From Cyclina sinensis (lineage: Eukaryota > Mollusca > Bivalvia > Venerida > Veneridae), in the NCBI GenBank assembly GCA_012932295.1, contig JAAONU010000002.1:18265388-18329387 (forward strand): a stretch of 64,000 bases of DNA. Direction: 5' to 3'. This document shows, one piece after another, positions 1 through 12,600 of this stretch. Under the pieces are notes generated by a model. The model was not told the origin of the DNA, searched no databases, and was given only the letters and a program-made list of their open reading frames with translations. Each line of letters begins with the position of its first letter. Position 1 is the first letter of the stretch. A program made the translations under genes and the position numbers.

Positions 1-671
1 TATAGTCTAAAATTTTAGTGAGCAGACGAACAATATTTGACGCCAAGTATCAATTTCCCAATTGATCCTCACGTTATAACTTACTTTTACATACGCTTTT
101 TAGAAGAGTACCGGGCTGTATAGATAACTTTTCTCCTTTGTGAGGAAAAAATTCTGCTTGTTGTCTTATCAGAGCTCACACTTTGAACTGACCCAATGTA
201 TTTCATACACTTATGAAACATCAAAGTATACAGTTTATTCCTTACTATTTATTTTCTAAACGATTGTAAGACTTCGCAACTTTAAAAAATCGGGAAAAGC
301 GTGAATCTCTGACATTTCCTCCCAGTAAAATTTAAATTCATAAATATATATTCCCTACAATTGATGACCAAATTCTTTTTGAGTAAGATCTGATGCAAGT
401 CGACATTAGCTTATTTCTTTAAAATCAAGTCAAGGATCTTAACTCTGCTTGATTAATATCCATCAAAATACCAAGGTACTCAGATTCATATGCTGATTTA
501 TAGTGTTACATGTAACAATTTCGACAGACGAAGGGACAAACATGGGCACTATATGCCACTATTCTTGTAATGATGAGGAGGCATAAATGTCTTTAGATTA
601 AACTATGTGTCTTATGTCCAATGGGGCATGTGATGCTACACCATTGAACGCCTTAACACTGTACGTGAGCA
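1..671. other. AT-rich non-coding sequence
   Basis: I see no exon, RNA gene or clear repeat here. It is plain AT-rich sequence lying downstream of the minus-strand Ig/FN3 gene. Confidence 0.4.
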
Positions 672-845
672 AAACCGACGTATTTACTGTGTTGAAGACC
701 TTTACACTGTTCGACAGAACAACTGACGTATTTACTATGTTGGAGACCTTTACACTGTTCGACAGCACAACTGACGTATTTACTGTGTTGGAGACCTTTA
801 CACTGTTCGACAGCACAACTGACGTATTTACTGTGTTGGAGACCG
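672..845. repeat. 48-bp minisatellite, about 3.6 copies
   Basis: Near-identical units start near 680, 728, 776 and 824. Each contains cgtatttactgtgttgga followed by gacctttacactgttcgaca. The period is divisible by three, so short 16-residue-repeat frames are open on both strands. They have no start context or splice context suggesting a gene. Confidence 0.85.
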
Positions 846-1377
846 AAAAATTAAAAATAAATGCATGATTTGTACGTTTGTATAAAGAGTGACGGGAAGT
901 AAATTTAACACAATGTCATTTATACATCACATGTATCGTCTATTCACTATTCTCTAGTTCTTAGTTGTTCTGCAATTAGTATGTTACAATGTTTTCCCCT
1001 TATAAAACTAATACAGTATCAGAACATTTCGTGAATGATACACACAGGAATTATGTATATCCTACCGTCCGCTATTTGCCTCAAACTGCCGAAAGGAATA
1101 TATTACCAGGCAAAACATTGCCTTAATTACTTGCTATCACATAAATCTCTTTGAATTGAGACTGATATCTCTGCTCACATAACCGAAAATTTAACAAACA
1201 TGTTATTGTCCTTTACAAGCTGGTTTTTGATTTTTCAAACTTCTTGATAGAAGGTCTCAGCATTCTGCATTTGGGCTTCATTTGTTTGAAACATATCACG
1301 ACATCTATATCATGTATAATGAAACCTCTATCTCGATTGCTCAGTTTCAAAATAGATGATTCGAAGCTCCTTGGTTG
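846..1377. other. Non-coding, no feature seen
   Basis: AT-rich sequence between two repeats. I find no exon-like open segment with matching splice sites. Confidence 0.35.
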
Positions 1378-1660
1378 AAGGGATTTCAAAATTACTTAGC
1401 AGAAATGTTCGCCTCAAGGAGACAGTGTGCCACCTGCATGAACCAAGTCGGAAGCTCAAATGTCTAGGTCACACTTACAGGTCATCTTGCTACAAAGTCT
1501 GCTTGTCCGGGCAGTAACTCGACCTTGGTCAGAGAAATTTCAAAATTACTTTGCGTAAATATTCGCCACAACGAGACGGTGTGTCGCGCACTTGAAGTTT
1601 GGTAGCCTTAAGGTCAAGGTCACACTGGGAGACCAAAGGCCAAAATTTATTACAATATAT
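1378..1660. repeat. Dispersed repeat, two ~154-bp units
   Basis: Two diverged direct copies start at the shared word tttcaaaattact (1384 and 1538). Both continue through a 'ttcgcc...gagac.gtgtg' stretch into 'aggtcacact'. The style matches the dispersed molluscan repeats seen elsewhere in this window, for example 48-53 kb. Confidence 0.55.
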
Positions 1661-2386
1661 TTAGCTGGCAAGCATATACATCAGCTATATAAACACAATT
1701 CTCTTTCAACACAGTTTATCACTACTTAGTAGCTTCTGCGAATGAAGACGGCCTTTTTAACAGCTTTTATGTTTCACTTCTTCCAAGTTACCTTGTCTAC
1801 AGGACACGTTTGCACGAAAATGGACGTCCATCAAATTTATTCTGTGGACTATAATTAAAGGACCACAAGCCGTGCATGCTGGATGGACCATATACGACAG
1901 TCGTTCTTTATTTTCTAACAGAATTAATGATATATGGAACATGAAGTCAGACGACACTGGATTAAAGAATGAGAAAAAAAAGAATCTAGTTTTCGATTGC
2001 AATTTCATTCATCAGATGCAACTAAGACGTAGTTAAGTAATAATAAAAACTTAGAGCAATAGTATGACTTCAAAGTTCTTTAATTGATTATTAATATTAG
2101 TTTTACACAGAAACTGTATCATTCTAATAGAATAAATGAGAAATAAACAAACGTGTACCAGTAACACACATTTCAGTACTCGTACTTAGCGCTATATACG
2201 CTGACAAATTACCGATATTTCCAACAAAAACAACAACAGGAGATTTCCACTCATCAAGGCAAAAGTTGTGTTTAGTTCGGTAACTGACTGACTGAAGGCA
2301 AAACCAAAGCCTAAATTTAACCAATAACAATGCCTCATATTAACATCTATCGGAATGTTAACCGTGAAAGTCCAATCTTGCTTATT
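1661..2386. other. Non-coding, no feature seen
   Basis: Short open frames of 60-80 codons occur here, but none shows a recognisable domain, codon pattern or splice context. Confidence 0.35.
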
Positions 2387-4388
2387 GTGCAGAAAGAGAC
2401 AGTCTACACCTGTTTACTTACGTGTCCAAACAGAGACAGTAAATACTAGCTAACTATGCGTCTCCAAACAGAGAGAGTCCACACTTGCTTACTGTGCGTG
2501 TCCAAACTCAAACAGTATATACTAGTTAAGTATGCGTCTCCAAACAGAGAGAGTCCACACTTGCTTACTGTGCGTGTCCAAACAGACATAGAAAATACTA
2601 ACTAACTATGCGTCTCCAAACAGAGAGTCCACACTTGCTTACTGTGCGTGTCCAAAAACAAACAGTAAATAAAAGCTAACTATGCGTCTCCAAACAGAGA
2701 GAGTCCACACTTGCTTCCTGTGCGTGTCTAAACAGAGACAGTAAATACAAGCTAACTATGCGTCTCCAAACAGAGAGTCCACACTTGCTTACTGTGCGTG
2801 TCCAAACAGAGACAGTAAATACAAGCTAACTATGCGTCTCCAAACAGAGAGTCCACACTTGCTTACTGTGCGTGTCCAAACAGACACAGGAAATACTAGC
2901 TGACTTTGCGTCTCCAAACAGAGAGAGTCCACACTTGCTTACTGTGCGTGTCCAAACAGACACAGGAAATTTTAGCTAACTATGCGTCTCCAAACAGAGA
3001 GAGTCCACACTTGCTTTCTGTGCGTGTCCAAACACAAACAGTAAATACTAGCTAACTATGCGTCTACAAACAGAGAGAGTCCACACTTGCTTACTGTGCG
3101 TGTCCAAACAGACACAGGAAATACTAGCTTACAATGCGTCTCCAAACAGAGGGAGTCCACACTTGCTTACTGTGCGTGTCCATACTGTGCGTGGCCAAGC
3201 ACAAACAGTAAATTCTAGCTAACTATGCGTCTCCAAACAGAGAGAGTCCACACTTGCTTACTGTGCGTGTCCAAACAGACACAGGAAATACTAGCTTACA
3301 ATGTGTCTCCAAACAGAGAGGGTCCACACTTGCTTACTGTGCGTGTCCAAACAAAAACAGTAAATATTAGCTTACTATGCGTCTCCAAACAGAGAGAATC
3401 CACACTTGCTTACTGTGCGTGTCCAAACAGACACAGAAAATACTAGCTGACTATGCGTCTCCAAACAGAGAGAGTCCACACTTGCTTACTGTGCGTGTCA
3501 AAACAGACACAGGAAATACTAGCTAACTATGCGTCTCCAAACAGAGAGAGTCCACACTTGCTTACTGTGCGTGTCCAAACAGAGGCAGTCCACACTTGCT
3601 TACTGTGCGTGTCCAAACAGAGAGAGTCCACACTTGCTTACTGTGCATGTCCAAACAGAGACATTCCACACTTGCTTACTGTGCGTGTCCAAACAGAGAG
3701 AGTCCACATTTGGTTACTGTGCGTGTCCAAACAGACACAGTCCACACTAGCTCCAAACAGAGACAGTCCACACTTGCTTACTGTGCGTGCCCAAACACAG
3801 ACAGTCTACTATTGCTTACTGTGCGTGTTCAAACAGAGACGATCCAAACTTACTTACGGTGCGTGTCCAAACAAAGACAATCCAAACTTGCTTACTGTGC
3901 GTGTTCAAACAGAGACAATCCAAACTTGCTAACTGTGCGTGTCCAAACCAAGACAGTCCACACTTGCTAACTGTGCGTGTCCAAACAGAGACAGTCCACA
4001 CTTGCTTACTGTGCGTGTCCAAACAAAGACATTCCACACTTGCTAACTGTGCGTGTCCAAACAGAGAGAGTCCACATTTGGTTACTGTGCGTGTCCAAAC
4101 AGAGACAGTCCACACTAGCTCCAAACAGAGACAGTCCACACTTGCATACTGTGCGTGTCCAAACACAGACAGTCCACACTTGCTTACTGTGCGTGTTCAA
4201 ACAGAGACAATCCAAACTTGCCTACTGTGCGTGTCCAAACAGAGACAATCCAAACTTGCTTACTGTGCGTGTCCAAACAGAGACAATCCAAACTTGCTAA
4301 CTGTGCGTGTCCAAACCAAGACAGTCCACACTTGCTAACTGTGCGTGTCCAAACAGAGACAGTCCACACTTGCTAACTTTGCGTGTTC
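2387..4388. repeat. 2-kb satellite-like array: 38-bp monomers, partly as 76-bp dimers
   Basis: The basic unit is 38 bp, roughly ccaaacagagagagtccaca followed by cttgcttactgtgcgtgt. From about 2440 to 3560 two monomer types alternate. One contains 'tatgcgtctccaaacagagag' and the other 'gacacaggaaatactagcta', so the true period there is 76 bp. From about 3560 to 4388 the array is plain 38-bp monomers. Inside that part a block near 3740-3960 recurs near 4100-4340, including the same short unit 'cacactagctccaaacagag'. The monomer has no stop in any of three plus frames, so overlapping open frames up to 183 codons appear. They are repeat artefacts. Confidence 0.95.
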
Positions 4389-5829
4389 AATTATATCTTT
4401 ACTTTATCAATATATACGCTGATTCAGCTGCACGTTAGCAACAAGACTAAGCTCATTAATCCATTTTAATGAAAAATTATTATTAGTCCATATATCCACT
4501 CCGTGTTGTAGGAATCCTGTTGTGATGTACAATTTAGATATAAATACTTAAGACTTTGACAACGGGCACTGGTCCAAACACAATCAGCAACTTCAGTCTG
4601 TCATCTTTCAATGTATTCCAAAGTTTCAGATATATAGAGTGTTTCTTTAACAAACTATGAATAAAATGTTGTCACATGATACATTTTTTGTTCAAACATG
4701 TACATCGTTAGAAGACAGAAAAAGAATAATAGTTTTATCTTAAGCTTTGAAAGGTTTTAACAAGTTTCATCTTACGATGATACCAAATGGAATGTCTTCC
4801 AAGAACAAGTATGCTGTCTTCTGATTTCATGTCTGCGTTCTTTTTCCTGGTTGTACCAACAGTCTCTAACATGAAATTTCGTTCCAGAAACCTCAGATTT
4901 AAGTCTTATAGTTGTCAATGATATAACTATTTCTTTGTTATTTGGGTACTAACGAATTTAGAGTAAGAACTGTATATTGAGACAACATATCTACAGCTGG
5001 TTACAAGTAATTTACGAATGAGTTTTGGTGTTCAGAAGGATTCTGTGTCATTTTTTACTTTGAATGTAACAGGTAAGCGTCCAGTATTCTGGTACACGAA
5101 AAGAATATGAGACTAGAGAAAAGACACCCTTCACAAAACAGAGATATGAATTGTCAATTCACTTAAACACAATAAACGAAGGGTCGAGAACACAAAGAAC
5201 AAGCTTTGGTTTTATCCTACAGCTAGGTTACACAGAGCACGGACATCAGAACGGACCTAGTGTAATTGTGTGTATTAAATATGCTATAATAACATGAAAT
5301 TAGGGAAAGTATAAAAAGAAATTTAGAAAAGTAAAAGTATATGTATAATACGTTCGACTTTTATGTTAATATGATAAAGCTTCCTGGAGGTAGAGGAACT
5401 CCAATTACACTTCCTTGGCAGCAGCGTGACATTGTACGACACGTGTTTCTCGAACCGATAAATCACTAGGTCATTTCCCTGACTCACTAGGAAGAAATTA
5501 CCATTGTTCATGTAGGAAGACTATATTGTCTCAATATGGCGTATAATTAAACCGCCTTTATCACAATGTCTAAACATTCTCTGAGCATCTCAATACTGTT
5601 TTAGGTTGAAATATGTTCATTGACTGTAAAATTCAGGAAAAAAGTGTTTCTCTTTAAATTTAAGATTAAATCGATAACTTACTAAAGTAGCTATTCATTC
5701 GTGTCATTTACCATGATTAATGGTATTGAAATAACAGGCGGTTGTAATTTTTGCACACAAAAAAATGTGAATATAAGTACAGAGAGATGAAAACATCGCC
5801 GATTTACTTCCACTGTGCAAATGAAACAT
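4389..5829. other. Intergenic sequence, no feature seen
   Basis: Unique-looking AT-rich sequence between the 38-bp array and the probable 3' UTR of the Ig/FN3 gene. I find no coding segment I can support. Confidence 0.35.
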
Positions 5830-6657
5830 TTTAATATGTCAAACATGGAAATGTTAATGTTTGTCACAAAGATTATAATTATGTAGTTAGTTAGGAATAG
5901 GTGCAGCGGCCGATAATATACATTTATAAATGAAACACATGTATGTAAACATATATTAATTGAAAAACATGCAAATATAAGAAAAGTGAAAAAGAAACAC
6001 TTTTTTTCGTCTTTAAATCATTCTGTAAATACTTTTGTCCAATGTGATTCATGAACATTTAAGATTTGGTAGCATATACACACAAAATCAGGTATGATAA
6101 ATGTTCTATAAAGGGCATGAATTAAACAAATTTCCGAAACGTTGTATTGAAAAACTGTGCTATAAAATTACCAATCAAAATTTCTAAATCTTGCATACAT
6201 ATTAATAATAAATAATTGAATACAGTCTGGTGCGCAGCGTACTTTCCGCAGCAAAAGACGAAAGGAATCAGGGGCAGATAACACCTGACTAACTGAGTCA
6301 AAATGTTTAAATATTTAAACACAACGTGTACTTTACATAAGCTTAAACAGTCAGACTCAATGTGTTTGTTAAGCTCCTGATAGACTCATTAGAGAAAAAC
6401 TTGTCAATGGGTGATACAAAAAAATTAACTACAGTTACACTACCCGGTGGTTTATCGTGTATTGTAGTCATATTAATACTTGTCAATCAGATAAGAAATA
6501 TGAAGACATTATGTGATCAGAAAGAATGCGAATAAAATGACACAAGCAGAGAATAGTTGATGATTGTAATGATGTATCAGAAACCTGATGGCGCTGCAGC
6601 GTCATCATAGCGGTAATGGTGAGGCTTGTGTGGGATATTCTCCTCCTCCTCGTCTTC
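5830..6657 (-). other. Probable 3' UTR of the Ig/FN3 gene
   Basis: This follows the stop codon of the last exon. There is no AATAAA on the minus strand in the first ~740 nt, and the first poly(A)-signal variant I find is ATTAAA at 5830-5835. The extent is therefore a guess. The first 80 nt (6577-6657) remain open in frames discussed under the tail finding. Confidence 0.3.
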
Positions 6658-6671
6658 CTACAGAGTCATAT
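6658..6671 (-). CDS. Ig/FN3 gene exon 17: last coding exon, YMTL then stop
   Basis: Acceptor aaacag|ATATGACTCTGTAG. With the strong upstream donor, phase 1 gives YMTL and stop TAG at 6658-6660. In the same frame after TAG the sequence stays open for about 26 codons (acidic start EDEEEENIPH, stop at 6577-6579). In the +1 frame it reads YDSVGRRGGGEYPTQASPLP with a stop at 6605-6607. The true tail is therefore uncertain. Confidence 0.5.
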
Positions 6672-9600
6672 CTGTTTCAAAGAAGGGGCACATTTAGTAA
6701 ACAAATACGATTATTTCTATGTTCAGAACAAAGTTTGTTTAAATTCACTCATTTTGCTTAAAAGCTTTCTTGATGGCATTTTTGCACTGAAATAAAAACG
6801 ATATAAAACTTTCTTCTGAAAGGAATTTACTTAATGATTAAAATTTACACACAAAAATAGATAAGTTGTTGAACCAGAAACAGAGGTCTTTGTGCATTTA
6901 CAATATATATGTCTGTTTTGTATCAATATGCTTTCAGAAATGACAATTGAGATTATTTTGGCAAACTTACAAGAAGACTCATTTTCTGTTCTTCTGCATC
7001 GGAAGATGATGATTATGATGACAATGATAAGGATAACTCCGCCCACACCTCCAATTACGTAGCCAATATACTCTGCCGTTGTAGTCTTACTCTTTCCAGA
7101 ACCGGCTAGGAACGGAAGTGACGTAGATAGATATATTTGCATAACTAAGACAGATTATGTATACTTAAAGCAAAGCAATCAACTATTTCTGTTATTCACT
7201 ACAAATGGATTCTATGTATTATAAACATTAAATTGGGTAAGTCAGAACGTTACTTCCATTTAAAAAAATGATTTAAAGATTACAGTTTCCATTCAGATAT
7301 GCATCGTTTCCTTTTCTATCTGTTATATTCAATAAAAAATTTTTTTAAAAAACTATCGATTTAACCATGACAACCATTTCCTGATAAACAGAACTATATA
7401 GTTCGGCCGTGACTCTCTGTGATGGCAAGCAATTAGTTCAGGAAGAACTCAGGCCTTTTTCATTGAGTTTATGATCGCATCTTGTATGCTATATATTACA
7501 ATACAATCAGAATCAAGTTGCGCAATTCATGTAATAGTTTGGAGAAAATAATTACATGAGATTACTGCACGAGTCCGCTTTCTTTAAGTAAAAATAATTA
7601 TCTTTATTTACTGTCATTTACCAAGTCTGTCATCATTTAGATGTTCTACTTCAAAAAGACGCCATCTATGTTACCAGAATTTTTGACAATTTTTGACATT
7701 TTATTTAGAACTATTGTCTTGGCGGATGTTTTGTTATAGCTATATATTTCAGTGTAGTTCAAATGAATACAGCTACGGTAAGGCGTATTTTACTACACTG
7801 TTTTAGTCATGTGGTCAAGAAAATGTCGCACTCATTTACATTTTATATCAACTTATATTGAACTCGTCTAAGAATAATGTTTTTCGCCATGCCACAGGCT
7901 CGCTTAATGTCGTTTTTCTGAACTCGTTAAATAAAAGTTTATATGAATCAGATCCTGTATTCATTTCACTTTTTACTACAAACATACTGATAAAATACGA
8001 ACCACTCGTTGTGAATGAAATGGTATTTGACTTATTTGCTTCTCCCCTTGCATTGTTGGCGACTATGTAAATGTTGTAAGTTGAAGAACTCTGAAGTTTT
8101 TCAAGGGTTGTAGATTCCATTCCACCCTTTCCGCCAGATGTATCAGGTATCTCCCCTGCATCTAAAGTTGGTATAATACGTCATCCTTTACAGACTTTCA
8201 ATGACAGTAACAAAGAAAACGTCTCGTTATAGAACTGAGGTGTCGATGTAAAAATAACATCTTGATATAAAAATGATTTACCGTATGTTTACAGTACAAA
8301 ATACAAAACTGATAGTTTTAGGCAAAGGTATTTCTAAGCAAAATGGTAACAACAAAACTGGTTATACAGCGGTAACGTACAAGACTTCAGGCTAGAAGGA
8401 AACTAATTACGATATCTACTTACATGTAAATTCTTTATTATTCACGGATCCTTTTACTTTAAATGTTTGGTTACTGCCATAGTCAAACCCTGGTTTCCAA
8501 TGTAAGTGGACTGTATTAGCTGTGACATCAGTAGCACTTAACTGTGTGACAGCGTCCGGCGGGCCTGAAATATCCCAGTTTGAATAGTATTTCCTAGGTG
8601 AGTCAAGCAAACGGGAGACTAGTCCGATGAGCACTTTTTTAATTACTTTCAAAGGTGCAAGCAGACACCTTAGTCATTGTTTTCCAGTGAAATATAGATG
8701 TTTATGCCCAAAACCAATATAAATAAAATAACTAAACAAAGTGAAGCAGTATGACAAAGACATTTATACTATTTCTCTTGATGTGGCAGTAACTTTAAAC
8801 TATACGAAAAATATCATGTTCTTTCTATTTCAAGAGACTTAATTGTTACAAATTTAATTTAGATTTAAATGTTTTATAACAGCACTGCCTTTGTGTTTGT
8901 CTTTGTATAAGTAATGCATTCAATGTATTTCAGCTTTGATTGAAATAAAATGTTTCTTACCGTCTTTGTTCAAATGGAAAGTGAAATTTGTACTGCCGAG
9001 TTTGTTTTTCATATTGAGCACATACGGTCCGAAGTCATCAGGTGTAACGCTGGGTATTTTTATCATCGTTGTGAGACCATCGTCAGAATGGTTCAAGTAA
9101 TTATTGCCGTGCCGCCATGAGAACACAGGCTGAGGGTTTCCGACTGCATACATCTTAAATATGACCTGCATGCCGAGCCGAGGCGAGGTGGTATTGACTG
9201 TGTGATGCGCAGGATCTGGACTTGGTATTCCTGACACAAAGACGAATAATGAAGAAAGCTAACAAACAAATAAACCGTTTGTTTTAAATGATCAAAATTA
9301 TTAAATGGTTGGAACATAACAATCTATGACTGTATATAAAACTTCGTAATTATAAAAAAGCTAATCCATGGAAAGAAATGTTCGTGACACGCATGTGATA
9401 TTCACAGCCACGGACACACTCATCGCCTAAACGAAATGGTGCATTCTGTGTTTGACTAAACTGAATTCAATGAAGAAACAATACGTGTATATAGGATTAC
9501 TTAAACGTTTATGAAAATCGTCAAAATATTGCTAACTTATTAGCATCAAAATTAAAATGGCTTTTCCTTCAAAAATGTAAACATACTTTATCTATATATG

Positions 9601-12600
9601 AAACACACCAACTGTAAATAATGTACAGTCTACTAACCTTCTGTTGTGAACGTAACAAAATCAGAGGACACAGGACCGGAACTGCCATTATTATTTGTAG
9701 ACACTACAGTAACATTGTATACTGTATTTGAAGCCAAGGTTACTAGAGTAACATTAAACTTTTTTTGCCCTGAATCTGGGAATTCGTCCGTGACAATTTT
9801 CAAACCTAATGGCATAAAATAAAATAATCATCTATCATTTACTTTAGAGTTTAGTTTAAAGTTCAATGTGCAAGTTTATATTTTAAATTTTTATTGGTAG
9901 ATGATACTATAACTATAAACAAATTGAAATTTATTTAAAAGACTTTATTTCGAAACTTTTAACAGCATTTATTGCATTCTGTCTGCTGTGCTGAGACTCA
10001 ACAACAAAATCGCATTTCCATATTACTGAAAAAAAGGAAAGAATTATTCGTTTTTTAACATTTACGTTATAAGCCGAGCTTCACTTACAAAAGTTAAATA
10101 CATGTATACTACAATAACTACAATAACAGGCTTTGCCTATGTGTTACAGTTGTACTACAATAACTACAATAACAGACTTTGTCTATGTGTTACAGTTGTA
10201 CTACAATAACTACAATAACAGTCTTTGCCTATGTGTTACAGTTGTACTACAATAACTACAATAACAGTCTTTGCCTATGTGTTACAGTTGTACTACAATA
10301 ACTACAATAACAGACTTTGTCTATGTGTTACAGTTGTACTACAATAACTACAATAACAGTCTTTGCCTATGTGTTACAGTTGTACTACAATAACTACAAT
10401 AACAGACTTTGCCTATGTGTTACATTTATACTACAATAACTACAATAACAGTCTTTGCCTATGTGTTACAGTTGTACTACAATAACTACAATAACAGGCT
10501 TTGTCTATGTGTTACAGTTATACTACAATAACTACAATAACAGTCTTTGCCTATGTGTTACAGTTGTACTACAATAACTACAATAACAGACTTTGTCTAT
10601 GTGTTACATTTATACTACAATAACTACAATAACAGTCTTTGCCTATGTGTTACATTTATACTACAATAACTACAATAACAGACTTTGTCTATGTGTTACA
10701 GTTGTACTACAATAACTACAATAACAGACTTTGTCTATGTGTTACATTTATACTACAATAACTACAATAACAGGCTTTGCCTATGTGTTACAGTTATACT
10801 ACAATAACTACAATAACAGTCTTTGCCTATGTGTTACAATTGTACGACAATAACTACAATAACAGTCTTTGCCTATGTGTTACAGTTATACTACAATAAC
10901 TACAATCACAGGCTTTGCCTTTGTGTTACAGTTATACTACAATAACTACAATCACAGGCTTTGCCTTTGTGTTACAGTTGTACTACAATAACTATAATAA
11001 CAGGCTTTGCCTATGTGTTACAGTTATACTACAATAACTACAATCACAGGCTTTGCCTATGTGTTACAGTTATACTACAATAACTACAATCACAGGCTTT
11101 GCCTTTGTGTTACAGTTGTACTACAATAAATATAATAACAGGCTTTGCCTATTTGTAACAGATTTACTACAATAACAGGCTTTACTTATGTGTTACAGTT
11201 AACGAACAATCCCTTTATTCAAACAGCCAAATATAACCTTATATTTATAAAGCTGCAGGAAACACCAACGTTTTCACAAACATTTTTTTTGTTCGTAATA
11301 GGTATGAAAGGGCCGGGGTCATTCCCTTCATACCTTACATCCATTGTTTTACATCATAAAATTATATACATCAATCACTTGATTACAAAAAATAGTAATA
11401 ACACTTTGTGTTTGATTACAATAATAATATATGATGCAAAAAAAATAATTTAAACTGAATATGAGAAGAAGTAAATTGTATTCATTATGTCCTTTGTATT
11501 TTTGTAAATATTCCATGCTAACTTAAGTCTATTTTTAAAACCAGTACATGTAGGTAGCATTTTTTTTCTTTTAGACAAATATATGTATCTTTTCAATTTT
11601 AAAAACAAAATATCGTATTGAAAGTCATTTGTTTCTGAACCTAAAATAAATGATTTACAGAAAAAACAGAAAAACAGAAAAAAAATCATCAAAATTATAT
11701 ATATTAGCTTTCAGATATTGAAATAGAGGTTGAACTTTTTGACATTCCCAGAATAAATGTAACAGTATTTCTTCCTTACTATTACAAAAAGTACACATTT
11801 TACTATTAATGATTTTCAATTTAAACAAAAGTGAATTAGTTGCTAAAATTCTATGAATAATTCTTGTTTTGAATCACTGAATATATAAGTCTTGAGTCTT
11901 TGGTACAGTTGAATACATTACTATATATTAAATGCCAATTAGTGTGATTATCTATAAAACATGTGTTCCATTTTTCTTGGCTTATTGGTATATCTGTATT
12001 TCTAACTATAGTTTCATAAACACATTTCTTATTGTTATTTGTAATTAAAATAGGTTTGACATAACAGCTAATAATAGGATACTGAACATTAAGCAAGTCA
12101 TTACAAATAGGAATATTATGCTTTTGCATGTAGGATTTTATAGCTTGTTTTAAATTATGATATTGCAAAAAGTTTAACTTTTTTGCATGTTACCTGTTCA
12201 AAATAATTTAGGTCTACAAAATCACCTTGTTGATTAAGAATATCCTTAACAAATCGGATTCCTTTATCATACAAAGTTTGAATGTAAATATATCTATTTC
12301 CTGCTAACAATTTATGGTTGTAAAATAATGGCATATGTAACACTTGTTCTATACTATCAGTACAAAGTTTTTCTACAAATACCATATAAGCTTTTAAGAC
12401 ATCAATCCAGAAAGGATTTTTAATCTTACCAATAATCAATTTACAAAACAATTTTCCAGTGTTAAAAACTTTATCAATACTAAACAATGAGTTCACTAGC
12501 TTATAACATTTACTTTTGCTATTACTAACATATCTTCTAAACCATTCTATCTTTAAACAATGTATATAACTACAAATATCAACCATATTCAAGCCACCTT

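Noticed and set aside
3453..4376. Several overlapping open frames up to 183 codons with LLTVRVQTE-type repeats
   Set aside because: They arise because the 38-bp monomer has no stop in three frames. Frames overlap each other and have no gene context.
6690..6970. An extra exon between the membrane exon and the last exon to fix the tail frame
   Set aside because: The acceptor-like sites at 6787 (atttcag) and 6817 (ctttcag) lead to stops or lack an in-phase donor.
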